Shown one piece after another: positions 27,723 through 35,930 of a DNA stretch of 64,000 nt. The position numbers and the translations under genes were made by a program. The stretch lies in assembly GCF_016107395.1 (NCBI RefSeq), contig NZ_JAAIKO010000003.1:124001-188000 (forward strand), read 5' to 3'. The stretch comes from Streptomyces fildesensis. GTDB taxonomy: Bacteria > Actinomycetota > Actinomycetes > Streptomycetales > Streptomycetaceae. The notes beneath the pieces are model-generated. The model searched no databases, was not told the origin of the DNA, and saw only the letters and a list, made by a program, of their open reading frames with translations. Each line of letters starts with the position of its first letter. Position 1 is the stretch's first letter.

Positions 27723-27754
27723 ACACGGCGGGCAACCATCGGCTCCCGCCGTGT
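27723..27754 (+). terminator. hairpin after murJ
   Basis: Ten-base stem ACACGGCGGG / CCCGCCGTGT with a twelve-base loop, nine bases after the murJ stop. Confidence 0.6.
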
Positions 27755-27838
27755 GTCGTGCATAGAGCCGGACTGTGGGCACAATTGGCCTTGGCTCTGA
27801 AGTGGGATCGCGCAACGGATGGGGAGGCAGGAACGACG

Positions 27839-29542
27839 GTGGCGGATCGGAGTACGGCTGCCGTCGGAGTGGCCAACGAGAGCGGCGAACCGCCGCCCAC
27901 CGTCCAGCAGGACGGGGCCACACCCGACGAGACGATGGATCAGGACAACCCCCAGGACGCGCGGGACGAACCGCAGGACGAGGCAGCGGAGCAGCACAAG
28001 GGCAAGAGCAAGCCGCCGGAACTCCACAGCGGCCACAAGCTGGCCCGCCGCTACCAGTTGGAGGAGTGCGTCACCCGCCTCGACGGCTTCAGCAGCTGGC
28101 GGGCGGTCGACGAGAAGCTACGGCGTGCCGTGGGCATCCATCTCCTGCCCGCCGACCACTCCAGGGCCCGTCAGGTGCTCGCGGCCGCCCGTTCGGCCGC
28201 ACTCCTGGGTGATCCCCGTTTCGTCCAGGTCCTCGACGCGGTCGAGGAGAACGACCTCGTCTACGTCATCCACGAATGGCTCCCCGACGCCGCCGCGCTC
28301 AGTGACAGCCTGGCCGCCGGACCGCTGGAGCCGCACGACGCCTACCAGATGGTCAGCCAGGTCTCCCAGGCCATGGCCGCCGCCCACCGCGAGGGACTGG
28401 CGCATCTGCGGCTCAGCCCGGGCTCCGTACTGCGCACCGGTTCCGGGCAGTACCGCATCCGCGGCCTCGCCGTCACCGCCGCGCTGCGCGGCCTGAAGTC
28501 CGAGCGCCCGCAGCGCGAGGACACCGAGGCGATCGGCGCGCTGCTCTACGCCTCGCTCACCCGGCGCTGGCCCTACGAGGAGGACGCGTACGGCCTCACC
28601 GGCCTGCCCAAGGCCGTCGGGCTCGTCGCCCCCGACCAGGTGCGCGCGGGGGTCCACCGCGGGCTGTCCGAGATCGCTATGCGCGCGCTCGTCAACGAGG
28701 GCGCCACCGCCTCCCGCGAGGAATCGCCGTGCACCACTCCGGAGGAGCTGGCTCGAGCGGTCGCCGGCCTGCCCCGGATCAAGCCCCCTGAGCCGGACAT
28801 CTCGCCGTACCAGCGCACCACGTACCAGCAGGGCCCCTACCGCCAGACGCCCGCCACGCCCCGGCCGGCACCGGCGTCCCCCGCTCCGCCGCCGGCCCTT
28901 CCCGGCCGCACCGGCAAGGTACTCAAGTGGGCCGTTTCCGCGCTGCTGATCGCCGCGCTGGGATTGGGCAGCTGGCAGCTCGCGGACACCCTCATGGGCC
29001 GCGAGGAACAGAGCAAGGAAGACACCGGCAACTCCCAGCGGGCCGGCCAGGACCCCAGCAGCGCCGCTCCCGGCACACCGCTGGCCATCTCCTCGGCCAG
29101 TGAGTTCTCGCCGCTGGCCGCCCCGATAGCGCCCGACAAGGTCGCGTTCACCGTCGACGGCAAGGCCGACACCTCCTGGATCACCAGCAACTACAAGGGC
29201 CAGTCGAACTTCGGCAACCTGCCCAACCGCATCCAGGGCAGTGGCATCATCGTCGACCTGGGCAGCCGGCGTAAGGTCACCGGCATCGACCTCACGATGT
29301 GGGTACCCGGCCAGACCGTGGAGGTTCTGGCCGCGGCACCGGACGCTTCCCAGCCCACCACCCTGGCGGCCTTCCCGCAGCGGCTCGCCCCGGCGGCCAA
29401 GGCCGGGAGCACCGTTCAGGTGACCGCCGGCCAGCAGGTGGAAACGCGCTACATCCTGATCCACATCACCGACCTGCCGCCCGAGTCCGGTGGTGGCTTC
29501 CGTGGCGGCATCACGGAAATAAAGGTCCTCGGCAACAGCTGA
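27839..29542 (+). CDS. pseudokinase with C-terminal discoidin-like domain
   Basis: 567-residue membrane protein. After an acidic disordered start, residues about 75-300 have a protein-kinase fold (ARRYQLEECV start, YVIHEWLPDAAAL hinge) but lack the catalytic residues: the ATP-site lysine position reads VGIHLL, the HRD motif reads AHLRLSPGSVL, and no DFG is present. A Pro-rich linker leads to one transmembrane helix (about 360-382) and an outside domain (about 415-567) with DGKADTSWIT and VDLGSRRKVTGIDL, typical of F5/8-type (discoidin-like) folds. GTG 27839 has AGGAA upstream. By analogy with mycobacterial MviN it may regulate MurJ; it cannot be an active kinase by its motifs. Confidence 0.85.
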   Translation: MADRSTAAVGVANESGEPPPTVQQDGATPDETMDQDNPQDARDEPQDEAAEQHKGKSKPPELHSGHKLARRYQLEECVTRLDGFSSWRAVDEKLRRAVGIHLLPADHSRARQVLAAARSAALLGDPRFVQVLDAVEENDLVYVIHEWLPDAAALSDSLAAGPLEPHDAYQMVSQVSQAMAAAHREGLAHLRLSPGSVLRTGSGQYRIRGLAVTAALRGLKSERPQREDTEAIGALLYASLTRRWPYEEDAYGLTGLPKAVGLVAPDQVRAGVHRGLSEIAMRALVNEGATASREESPCTTPEELARAVAGLPRIKPPEPDISPYQRTTYQQGPYRQTPATPRPAPASPAPPPALPGRTGKVLKWAVSALLIAALGLGSWQLADTLMGREEQSKEDTGNSQRAGQDPSSAAPGTPLAISSASEFSPLAAPIAPDKVAFTVDGKADTSWITSNYKGQSNFGNLPNRIQGSGIIVDLGSRRKVTGIDLTMWVPGQTVEVLAAAPDASQPTTLAAFPQRLAPAAKAGSTVQVTAGQQVETRYILIHITDLPPESGGGFRGGITEIKVLGNS

Positions 29543-29563
29543 GCAGCGGACGGGGAGGCGCTT

Positions 29564-30241
29564 GTGGACGACGGCAGCAAGCCGGGGGAGGAGGCCAGCG
29601 ACGCTGATCTCCTCGCCCGGCACGTCGCGGGAGACCCCGACGCCTTCGGGGAGATCGTCCGGCGCCACCGCGACCGCCTCTGGGCGGTCGCTCTGCGCAC
29701 TCTGGGGGACCGCGAGGAAGCCGCCGACGCCGTCCAGGACGCTCTGGTGTCCGCCTTCCGTGCCGCCCACACCTTCCGGGGCCAGTCCGCGGTGACCACC
29801 TGGCTGCACCGGATAACCGTGAACGCGTGCCTGGACCGGGCGCGCAAAACCGTCTCCCGGCGCACTTCCCCCGTCGTCGACGAGGACCGCTTCGAGACGC
29901 TCCTCGAACCGCATGAATCCGCCGCCGCCCCCGCCGAGCGCGGCGAGCTCCACCGCGAACTGATCACCGCCCTGGCCACCCTGCCTCCCGATCAGCGCGC
30001 CGCCCTTGTCCTGGTGGACATGCAGGGCTACCCCGTCGCCGAGGCCGCCGCCGTACTCGATGTGCCGACCGGCACCGTGAAGAGCAGATGCGCGCGCGGC
30101 CGGGCACGGCTCCTTCCACTCCTCACTCATCTGCGCGCCGACCAGGGGAGTAACGCGGACCCAGGCCGGGGAAGGAACCGGACGGAGGGGACATCCGTCC
30201 CAGAGACGGCAACGGAAAAGGGCGGAGGTGGCCACCAGTGA
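29564..30241 (+). CDS. sigM: ECF sigma factor SigM
   Basis: Extracytoplasmic-function RNA polymerase sigma factor, 225 residues. Region 2 is visible as DADLLARHVAGDPDAFGEIV through SAVTTWLHRITVNACLDRAR, and region 4 as LPPDQRAALVLVDMQGYPVAEAAAVLDVPTGTVKSR. The GTG start has GGGGAGG upstream, and the gene lies 22 bases after the pseudokinase. Its stop overlaps the anti-sigma start by four bases. The placement before trxBA and next to murJ is conserved and matches sigM of Streptomyces coelicolor and mycobacteria. The tail after region 4 is Gly/Arg/Thr-rich. Confidence 0.9.
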   Translation: MDDGSKPGEEASDADLLARHVAGDPDAFGEIVRRHRDRLWAVALRTLGDREEAADAVQDALVSAFRAAHTFRGQSAVTTWLHRITVNACLDRARKTVSRRTSPVVDEDRFETLLEPHESAAAPAERGELHRELITALATLPPDQRAALVLVDMQGYPVAEAAAVLDVPTGTVKSRCARGRARLLPLLTHLRADQGSNADPGRGRNRTEGTSVPETATEKGGGGHQ

Positions 30242-31140
30242 CTTCGACGACGGGGATGGACGCACACCCCGAGGTCTCGGAGATCTCGGACCTGGCCGAA
30301 GGCCTCCTTCCGCCGGGCCGCTCCGCGGACGTACGCGGCCATCTCGACGGCTGCGCGCTCTGCTCCGACGTGCGCACCTCGCTGGACGAGATCCGCAACC
30401 TGCTGGGCACACTCCCCGGCCCCCCGCGCATGCCCGCCGACATCGCCGGCCGCATCGATGCCGCACTCGCCGCCGAAGCACTGCTCGACTCGACGGCGCC
30501 CCCGGCTGTTCCACGTGAAACAGCCGACGCATCGGTTCCACGTGGAACAGCGGCGGCGGCCGATCGGCCCACCGGCCACTCTCCGGCCTCCACGGGACCC
30601 GGACGCGGCCACGCCCGCCCCCGGCGCCGCTGGGCCAGGACACTGCTCGTCACGGCCTCCACGGTCGCGGTCCTGGGTCTCGGCGGCGTCCTGCTGCACT
30701 CCGTCGACCTGACGTCGAACAAGACCAACGATTCGGCCAGAAAGGACGCGGGCGTTCACGCCACCGCGCGGCAGCCCGGCGAATCGCCGAATGTCGCCGA
30801 GGCCGGCAGCGCCCTGAAAGCGCGCGTCCATGAGCTCCTGGGTCTCCCGGCGCACGTCGTCAGCGGCAAGGATCCGCAGTCCCCGGCGCTCGGCTCCGAC
30901 ACCCCCGCCACCACGCCGCTGCGCACCCAGTCCGTCCCCCTGCCGCCGTGTGTGCAGAACGGCATCCACCGCTCCGAGCAGCCGCTCGCCTCCGCACACG
31001 AACCGTACGAGGGCACCGACGCGTATCTGGTGGTCCTTCCGCATCCCGGCGACCCGGCCCATGTCGATCTGTATGTCGTGGACGCCGGCTGCTCCACCAA
31101 GCCGGGCCGGGTACTTCGCCAGGACACGTACGCGCGCTGA
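30238..31140 (+). CDS. membrane anti-sigma factor for SigM
   Basis: 300-residue protein, translationally coupled to sigM (GTGA overlap). The N-terminal zinc-finger anti-sigma motif HLDGCALC (His-x3-Cys-x2-Cys) is intact near residue 36, followed by one transmembrane helix (about residues 139-157) and an extracytoplasmic domain containing a conserved-looking pair of cysteines. It presumably holds SigM at the membrane until an envelope or redox signal arrives. Unusually, two parS-type sequences lie inside the coding region, in frame, and encode VPRET and VPRGT in the linker before the membrane helix. Confidence 0.85.
   Translation: MTSTTGMDAHPEVSEISDLAEGLLPPGRSADVRGHLDGCALCSDVRTSLDEIRNLLGTLPGPPRMPADIAGRIDAALAAEALLDSTAPPAVPRETADASVPRGTAAAADRPTGHSPASTGPGRGHARPRRRWARTLLVTASTVAVLGLGGVLLHSVDLTSNKTNDSARKDAGVHATARQPGESPNVAEAGSALKARVHELLGLPAHVVSGKDPQSPALGSDTPATTPLRTQSVPLPPCVQNGIHRSEQPLASAHEPYEGTDAYLVVLPHPGDPAHVDLYVVDAGCSTKPGRVLRQDTYAR
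30508..30521. promoter_or_regulatory. parS site inside the anti-sigma gene
   Basis: GTTCCACGTGAAAC, one mismatch from consensus, in frame in the coding sequence (codes for VPRET). Confidence 0.8.
30535..30548. promoter_or_regulatory. parS-like site inside the anti-sigma gene
   Basis: GTTCCACGTGGAAC, 27 bases after the previous site and in the same frame (codes for VPRGT). Confidence 0.75.
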
Positions 31141-31154
31141 CGGCGTACCACTGC

Positions 31155-31181
31155 GGGAATGCTGGACCCTTAGGATCCGTT
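31155..31181 (+). promoter_or_regulatory. sigma-R promoter of trxBA
   Basis: GGGAAT, then 18 bases, then GTTAGG: an exact fit to the sigma-R consensus GGAAT-N18-GTT, 60 bases before trxB. In Streptomyces coelicolor trxBA is a known sigma-R target induced by thiol oxidation. Confidence 0.85.
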
Positions 31182-31241
31182 AGGCAGGACGAGAGTCCCG
31201 CCAGGGCCCCGCAGTAGTCGGTAGAGACGAGGAAGACACCC

Positions 31242-32192
31242 GTGAGCGACGTCCGTAACGTGATCATCATCGGATCCGGGCCTGCGGGCTACACCGCCGC
31301 GCTGTACACAGCGCGCGCCGCCCTGAAGCCGCTGGTCTTCGAGGGATCGGTCACCGCAGGCGGTGCGCTGATGAACACCACCGAGGTGGAGAACTTCCCC
31401 GGCTTCCGCGAGGGCATCCTCGGCCCGGACCTCATGGACAACATGCGCGCCCAGGCCGAGCGCTTCGGCGCCGAGCTCATCCCCGACGACGTGGTCGCGG
31501 TGGACCTCAGCGGTGACATCAAGACCGTCACCGACACCGAGGGCACCGTCCACCGGGCGAAGGCCGTCATCGTCACCACCGGCTCCCAGCACCGCAAGCT
31601 GAACCTCCCCAACGAGGACCAGCTCTCCGGCCGCGGGGTCTCCTGGTGTGCCACCTGTGACGGCTTCTTCTTCAAGGACCAGGACATCGCCGTCATCGGC
31701 GGCGGCGACACGGCGATCGAGGAAGCGACGTTCCTCTCCCGCTTCGCCAAGTCCGTGACGATCGTCCACCGCCGCGACAGCCTGCGTGCCTCGAAGGCCA
31801 TGCAGGAGCGCGCCTTCGCCGACCCGAAGATCTCGTTCGTGTGGGACAGCGAAGTCGCTGAGATCCACGGCGAGAACAAGCTGTCCGGCCTCACGCTGCG
31901 CAGCACCAAGAACGGTGAGAGCTCGGAGCTGCCCGTCACCGGGCTGTTCATCGCCATCGGCCACGACCCGCGCACCGAGCTGTTCAAGGGTGTGCTGGAA
32001 CTGGACGGCGAGGGATACCTCACGGTCGACGCGCCCAGCACCCGTACCAACATCTCCGGTGTCTTCGCCGCCGGTGACGTCGTGGACCACACCTACCGTC
32101 AGGCGATCACGGCGGCCGGCACCGGCTGCTCGGCCGCGCTGGACGCCGAACGCTTCCTCGCCGCCCTCGCGGACGCCGAGAAGACCGCCTGA
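31242..32192 (+). CDS. trxB: thioredoxin reductase
   Basis: NADPH-dependent flavoenzyme that reduces thioredoxin. The 316 residues contain the FAD motif [20 protein letters not shown] at the start, the redox pair CATC (Cys136 and Cys139), the NADPH motif [18 protein letters not shown], and the second FAD motif [14 protein letters not shown]. The GTG start is preceded by GAGGAAG. It is followed after 48 bases by trxA; the pair is driven by the sigma-R promoter upstream and forms the disulphide-stress response system. Confidence 0.97.
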   Translation: MSDVRNVIIIGSGPAGYTAALYTARAALKPLVFEGSVTAGGALMNTTEVENFPGFREGILGPDLMDNMRAQAERFGAELIPDDVVAVDLSGDIKTVTDTEGTVHRAKAVIVTTGSQHRKLNLPNEDQLSGRGVSWCATCDGFFFKDQDIAVIGGGDTAIEEATFLSRFAKSVTIVHRRDSLRASKAMQERAFADPKISFVWDSEVAEIHGENKLSGLTLRSTKNGESSELPVTGLFIAIGHDPRTELFKGVLELDGEGYLTVDAPSTRTNISGVFAAGDVVDHTYRQAITAAGTGCSAALDAERFLAALADAEKTA

Positions 32193-32240
32193 CCCTCACC
32201 AACCCTCTCCCCCACACGTATCAAGCCTGAGGAGACTGCC

Positions 32241-32579
32241 GTGGCCGGCAAGACCAAGATTGTGACCGACGCGACCTTCGCCGAGGAGGTCCTCGCCAGC
32301 GACAAGCCCGTGCTGGTCGACTTCTGGGCCGAGTGGTGCGGCCCGTGCCGGCAGATCGCCCCCTCCCTGGAGGCGATCGCCGAGGAGCACGCCGAGGACA
32401 TCACCATCGTCAAGCTCAACATCGACGAGAACCCGGTCACCGCTGCCAAGTACGGCGTGATGTCGATCCCGACGCTCAACGTCTACAAGGGCGGCGAGGT
32501 CGTGAAGACCATCGTCGGCGCCAAGCCGAAGGCCGCCATCAAGCGCGATCTGGCGGACTTCATCGGCGACGCCGTCTGA
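32241..32579 (+). CDS. trxA: thioredoxin
   Basis: Small dithiol carrier of 112 residues with active site WCGPC (Cys33 and Cys36), the upstream [10 protein letters not shown] strand, and the cis-proline loop [12 protein letters not shown]. The GTG start follows GAGGAGAC. It is the second gene of trxBA and is reduced by TrxB. A parS site and a long hairpin terminator stand directly after the stop. Confidence 0.97.
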   Translation: MAGKTKIVTDATFAEEVLASDKPVLVDFWAEWCGPCRQIAPSLEAIAEEHAEDITIVKLNIDENPVTAAKYGVMSIPTLNVYKGGEVVKTIVGAKPKAAIKRDLADFIGDAV

Positions 32580-32609
32580 GACGACGTCGTCCGGTTCCAC
32601 CGTTCGACC

Positions 32610-32623
32610 GTTCCACGTGAAAC
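32610..32623. promoter_or_regulatory. parS site
   Basis: GTTCCACGTGAAAC, one mismatch from consensus. Its last three bases are shared with the trxA terminator stem. Confidence 0.85.
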
Positions 32624-32653
32624 AGGCCCGCTCCTCGAAGGAGCGGGCCTGTT
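32621..32653. terminator. terminator between trxA and the GNAT gene
   Basis: Perfect 15-base stem AACAGGCCCGCTCCT with a CGA loop; it serves the convergent genes on both sides. Confidence 0.85.
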
Positions 32654-32675
32654 CGCGTTCCGGGGTGTCCACACC

Positions 32676-33293
32676 TCACAGTGGCCTGAGGACCGGCTCC
32701 TTCTGGACGGCTCCCAGCAGCCGGTCGATCGCCATCTCGACGTCTTCCTTCCAGGAGATCGTCGATCGCAGCTCCAGCCGCAGCCGGGGATAACGCGGAT
32801 GGGCGCGTACCGTCTTGAAGCCCACCGCGAGTAGGTGGTCGGCCGGCAGGACACAGCCCGGCTCGGCCCACTTGGCGTCGCCGAACGCCTCGACCGCTTT
32901 GACTCCACGGCGTACCAGGTCCTTGGCGACCGTCTGCACCAATACCCGCCCGATGCCCTGCCCCTGGTACCCGGGCATGATCCTGGCGGTCATCAGCTGC
33001 ACGGCGTCCGGTGACACCGGACTGGTGGGAAAGGCCATGGAGCGCGGGACATACGCCGGCGGCGCGTAGAGGACGAAGCCGGCCGGGACGTCGTCGACGT
33101 ACACCACCCGGCCGCACGAGCCCCACTCCAGCAGGACCGCGGAGATCCAGGCCTCCTTCTCCAGCTCCGGCTTGCCCGCCTGCACGGCGGCCTCACCGCT
33201 TACCGGATCGAGTTCCCAGAAGACGCACGATCTGCAGCGCTTGGGGAGATCCGAGAGGTTGTCCAACGTGAGCGGAACGAGCCGACGCCCCAT
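32676..33293 (-). CDS. GNAT family N-acetyltransferase
   Basis: 205-residue acetyltransferase-fold protein conserved beside parB in Streptomyces. The acetyl-CoA motif is ARIMPGYQGQGIGRVLVQTV (about residues 103-122). The start has a cysteine pair in LPKRCRSCVFWELDP, and the C-terminal third ends in EVPL-like repeats with Trp-Lys-Glu. Substrate unknown. The ATG encodes GRRLVPLTL; a small upstream open frame overlaps its beginning. It converges with trxA across a shared terminator. Confidence 0.88.
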   Translation of the reverse strand: MGRRLVPLTLDNLSDLPKRCRSCVFWELDPVSGEAAVQAGKPELEKEAWISAVLLEWGSCGRVVYVDDVPAGFVLYAPPAYVPRSMAFPTSPVSPDAVQLMTARIMPGYQGQGIGRVLVQTVAKDLVRRGVKAVEAFGDAKWAEPGCVLPADHLLAVGFKTVRAHPRYPRLRLELRSTISWKEDVEMAIDRLLGAVQKEPVLRPL

Positions 33294-33424
33294 ACGGCCA
33301 GGCCCTCATTTCTGTCGCGAACCAAACTGCCCACGAATCCCCCCACCGCCCCCAAGCCCAGTCCCGCTGCTACGAGAGCGGCCATGTGCCGCTCGTGCTC
33401 CAGTCCGACCTTCGACGCACGCAT
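33200..33424 (-). CDS. possible small membrane peptide overlapping the GNAT start
   Basis: A 74-codon frame with a good GGGAGGG ribosome binding site eight bases before the ATG. The peptide begins RASKVGLEHERH and then has a Gly/Ala-rich hydrophobic helix, AALVAAGLGLGAVGGFVGS. Its 3' 94 bases overlap the GNAT gene in another frame, where the product becomes Arg/Ser-rich. The hydrophobic part and the ribosome binding site argue for a real gene; the overlap argues against. It may alternatively be a leader for the GNAT gene. Confidence 0.25.
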   Translation of the reverse strand: MRASKVGLEHERHMAALVAAGLGLGAVGGFVGSLVRDRNEGLAVWGVGSFRSRWTTSRISPSAADRASSGNSIR

Positions 33425-33505
33425 GGGCTTCCCTCCCCAGAGAGGCTCCCTACCCCTACGCATCGTAGTCTCGCCCCCTGTCCCAGGACACTGAGGACAA
33501 GCAAA

Positions 33506-33541
33506 GAGCGGGTGGTGTTCCGGCCGGAACACCACCCGCTC
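33506..33541. terminator. perfect palindrome downstream of parB
   Basis: 36-base perfect inverted repeat with arms GAGCGGGTGGTGTTCCGG, 15 bases after the parB stop. It is a very stable terminator candidate, though the symmetric centre TTCCGGCCGGAA could also be a protein site. Confidence 0.75.
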
Positions 33542-33556
33542 CCCTGAACGGCGGAC

Positions 33557-34651
33557 TCATTCGACGTCGTCGTCGGACTCCTCGTCGAGCCTGCTCTCCA
33601 GGACCTTGCCTTCACCGGGGGCCATCGTCCCCAGGATCCGCTCCAGATCCTCTATCGAGGCGAACTCCACCACGATCTTTCCGCGCTTCTGCCCCAGGTC
33701 GACCTTCACCCGGGTGTCGAACCGGTCCGACAGCCGGGTGGCGAGATTGGTCAGCGCCGGGGAGACCCGCCGTCCGGCCCTCGGGCCCACCGCCTTCTTC
33801 GCGCTCTGCGGCTCGGCGTTCATCAGGGTGACGATCTCTTCGACCGCCCGCACCGACAGCCCCTCGGCCACGATGCGGTGCGCCAGCAGATCCTGATCCT
33901 CCCCGTCCTCCAGGGAGAGCAGAGCGCGCGCGTGTCCGAAGGAGATCACTCCGGCCGCGACCCGTCGCTGCACGGGTGCAGAGAGCTTCAGCAGGCGCAG
34001 CGTGTTGGAGACCTGGGAGCGTGAGCGCCCGATCCGGTCGGCCAACTGCTCATGCGTGCAGGCGAAGTCGCGCAGCAGCTGGTCGTAGGCCGCCGCCTCT
34101 TCCAGCGGGTTCAGCTGGGCGCGGTGCAGGTTCTCCAGGAGCGCGTCCAGGAGAAGCTTCTCGTCCTCGGTCGCCCGGACGATGGCCGGGATGTTCTCCA
34201 GACCGGCCTCCCGGCAGGCCCGCCACCGGCGCTCGCCCATGATGAGCTCATAGCGCTCCGGCCCCGCCTGTCGCACGACGACCGGCTGGAGCAGGCCCAC
34301 TTCCTTGATGGAGGTGATGAGCTCGTTCAGCGCCTCTTCGTCGAACACCTCACGGGGCTGACGCGAGTTCGGCGTGATCGAGTCGATCGGCAGCTCGGCG
34401 AAGTAGGCGCTCGGCGCCGGGGGCGCTTCGGCTGCCGGCGGATCCGGCTCTGTTTCACGTGAAACCGGGATGTCCACCGTCGGCGGAGCATCCTGGGCTC
34501 TGGAGTTCAGACCGGCGACCTTGGTGGCCGCCAGCAAGCTCCGGTCCGCGGTCAGCAGCGGTACCGCTGACGGCGATGTACCCGCCGATGACGGTGCCGC
34601 CGGGATCAGCGCGCCTAGACCACGGCCGAGCCCTCTGCGTCGATCACTCAC
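33557..34651 (-). CDS. parB: chromosome partitioning protein ParB
   Basis: CTP-dependent clamp that loads at parS and spreads to organise the origin. The 364 residues start [13 protein letters not shown], then have a Pro/Ala-rich linker, the CTPase domain with [17 protein letters not shown] and [13 protein letters not shown], the [20 protein letters not shown], and a C-terminal dimerisation domain ending in acidic residues. GTG start overlapping the parA stop by four bases. The gene contains a perfect parS in frame, coding for VSRET. It is co-transcribed with parA; in Streptomyces the operon is activated during sporulation of aerial hyphae. Confidence 0.97.
   Translation of the reverse strand: MSDRRRGLGRGLGALIPAAPSSAGTSPSAVPLLTADRSLLAATKVAGLNSRAQDAPPTVDIPVSRETEPDPPAAEAPPAPSAYFAELPIDSITPNSRQPREVFDEEALNELITSIKEVGLLQPVVVRQAGPERYELIMGERRWRACREAGLENIPAIVRATEDEKLLLDALLENLHRAQLNPLEEAAAYDQLLRDFACTHEQLADRIGRSRSQVSNTLRLLKLSAPVQRRVAAGVISFGHARALLSLEDGEDQDLLAHRIVAEGLSVRAVEEIVTLMNAEPQSAKKAVGPRAGRRVSPALTNLATRLSDRFDTRVKVDLGQKRGKIVVEFASIEDLERILGTMAPGEGKVLESRLDEESDDDVE
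34452..34465. promoter_or_regulatory. parS site inside parB
   Basis: GTTTCACGTGAAAC, exact consensus, in frame in parB (VSRET). Confidence 0.95.
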
Positions 34652-35697
34652 TGGATCCCCTCCGACATGCTGTGCTGATCATGCTCATTGGTGCCCTCGG
34701 CGCCGCGCAACGCCATCTCACGCGCCGCTTCGAGGTAGGACAGTGCCCCGCTGGAGCCCGGGTCGTAGGTCAGCACGGTCTGGCCGTAGCTGGGTGCCTC
34801 CGAGATCCGGACCGAGCGCGGGATGCTCGTGCGCAGCACTTCCTTGCCGAAGTGGGTACGCACCTCATCCGCGACCTGCGCGGCGAGCCGGGTCCGGCCG
34901 TCGTACATGGTCAACAGGATGGTTGATACATGCAGCTTGGGGTTGAGATGAGCGCGGACCAGATCCACGTTCTTCAGCAGCTGCCCCAGGCCTTCCAGCG
35001 CGTAATACTCGCACTGGATCGGGATGACCACCTCGGCGCCGGCCACCAGAGCGTTGACGGTGAGCAGGCCGAGCGACGGCGGGCAGTCGATGAGGACATA
35101 GTCCAGCGGCTGCTCATAGGCCTCGATGGCCCGCTGCAGCCGGCTCTCCCGTGCCACCAGGGACACGAGCTCGATCTCGGCACCGGCGAGGTCGATCGTG
35201 GCCGGCGCACAGAACAGCCCCTCGACATCGAGGACCGGCTGTACGACCTCGGAGAGCGGTCGGCTCTCCACCAGGACGTCATAGATCGACGGCACATCGG
35301 CATGGTGGTCGATGCCCAGCGCCGTGGAGGCGTTGCCCTGGGGATCGAGGTCGATCACCAGCACCCGCGCCCCGTGCAGGGCGAGCGATGCGGCAAGGTT
35401 GACCGTGGTCGTGGTCTTCCCGACCCCGCCCTTCTGATTGGCCACCACCATCACTCGGGTCTGAGCCGGCCGAGGGAGCCCCTCGCCGGCCCGACCGAGC
35501 GCTTCGACCGCCAACTGGGCGGCGCGACCGATGGGGGTGTCGTCCATCGGGGGCAATGTTTCACGTGAAACATCACCCCCGAATGATTCCGAACGGGGAC
35601 CGGGGACCGGATCGGTCATCGGCCCCGCGATGTTGGCGTCGGACCGCAAGGATTCACTCTCCTCGACTACAGGCTCGCAATGCACAGAGCCTGCCAT
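34648..35697 (-). CDS. parA: chromosome partitioning ATPase ParA
   Basis: Walker-type ATPase that moves and spaces ParB-origin complexes. The deviant Walker A motif [11 protein letters not shown], the [11 protein letters not shown] strand and the [18 protein letters not shown] motif are intact. The start is uncertain: ATG 35697 (349 residues) is used because the homologous proteins I recall begin near GSVHCEP; the frame is open to a GTG at 35850 inside a parS, and ATGs at 35619 and 35547 are shorter options. An exact parS lies in the N-terminal part, coding for VSRET. The parB gene follows with a four-base overlap. Confidence 0.94.
   Translation of the reverse strand: MAGSVHCEPVVEESESLRSDANIAGPMTDPVPGPRSESFGGDVSRETLPPMDDTPIGRAAQLAVEALGRAGEGLPRPAQTRVMVVANQKGGVGKTTTTVNLAASLALHGARVLVIDLDPQGNASTALGIDHHADVPSIYDVLVESRPLSEVVQPVLDVEGLFCAPATIDLAGAEIELVSLVARESRLQRAIEAYEQPLDYVLIDCPPSLGLLTVNALVAGAEVVIPIQCEYYALEGLGQLLKNVDLVRAHLNPKLHVSTILLTMYDGRTRLAAQVADEVRTHFGKEVLRTSIPRSVRISEAPSYGQTVLTYDPGSSGALSYLEAAREMALRGAEGTNEHDQHSMSEGIQ
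35558..35571. promoter_or_regulatory. parS site inside parA
   Basis: GTTTCACGTGAAAC, exact consensus, in frame near the parA start (VSRET). Confidence 0.95.
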
Positions 35698-35834
35698 GCT
35701 TTCGGGGTCGTGAACCAGCGAGGCCCGACTGCCTGTGGATGAATCCACCTCATGGGCCGACTTTGAGGGCTTCTTGGCGCGCGCCTCAGCCGCGGCACGA
35801 CCGCGGCTGAGGACTCCTGGGAGCAGGGAGCGAC

Positions 35835-35848
35835 GTTTCACGTGGAAC
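35835..35848. promoter_or_regulatory. parS site upstream of parA
   Basis: GTTTCACGTGGAAC, one mismatch, between rsmG and parA, overlapping the most distal possible parA start. A position suited to ParB effects on parAB transcription. Confidence 0.85.
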
Positions 35849-35930
35849 ACGATGCACAGCGATGTGCCCGTTATCCCGGAGACACTCCGGATTATGTCGT
35901 TTTGGCCGTTTGTATGGAGTAGAACGCGCC

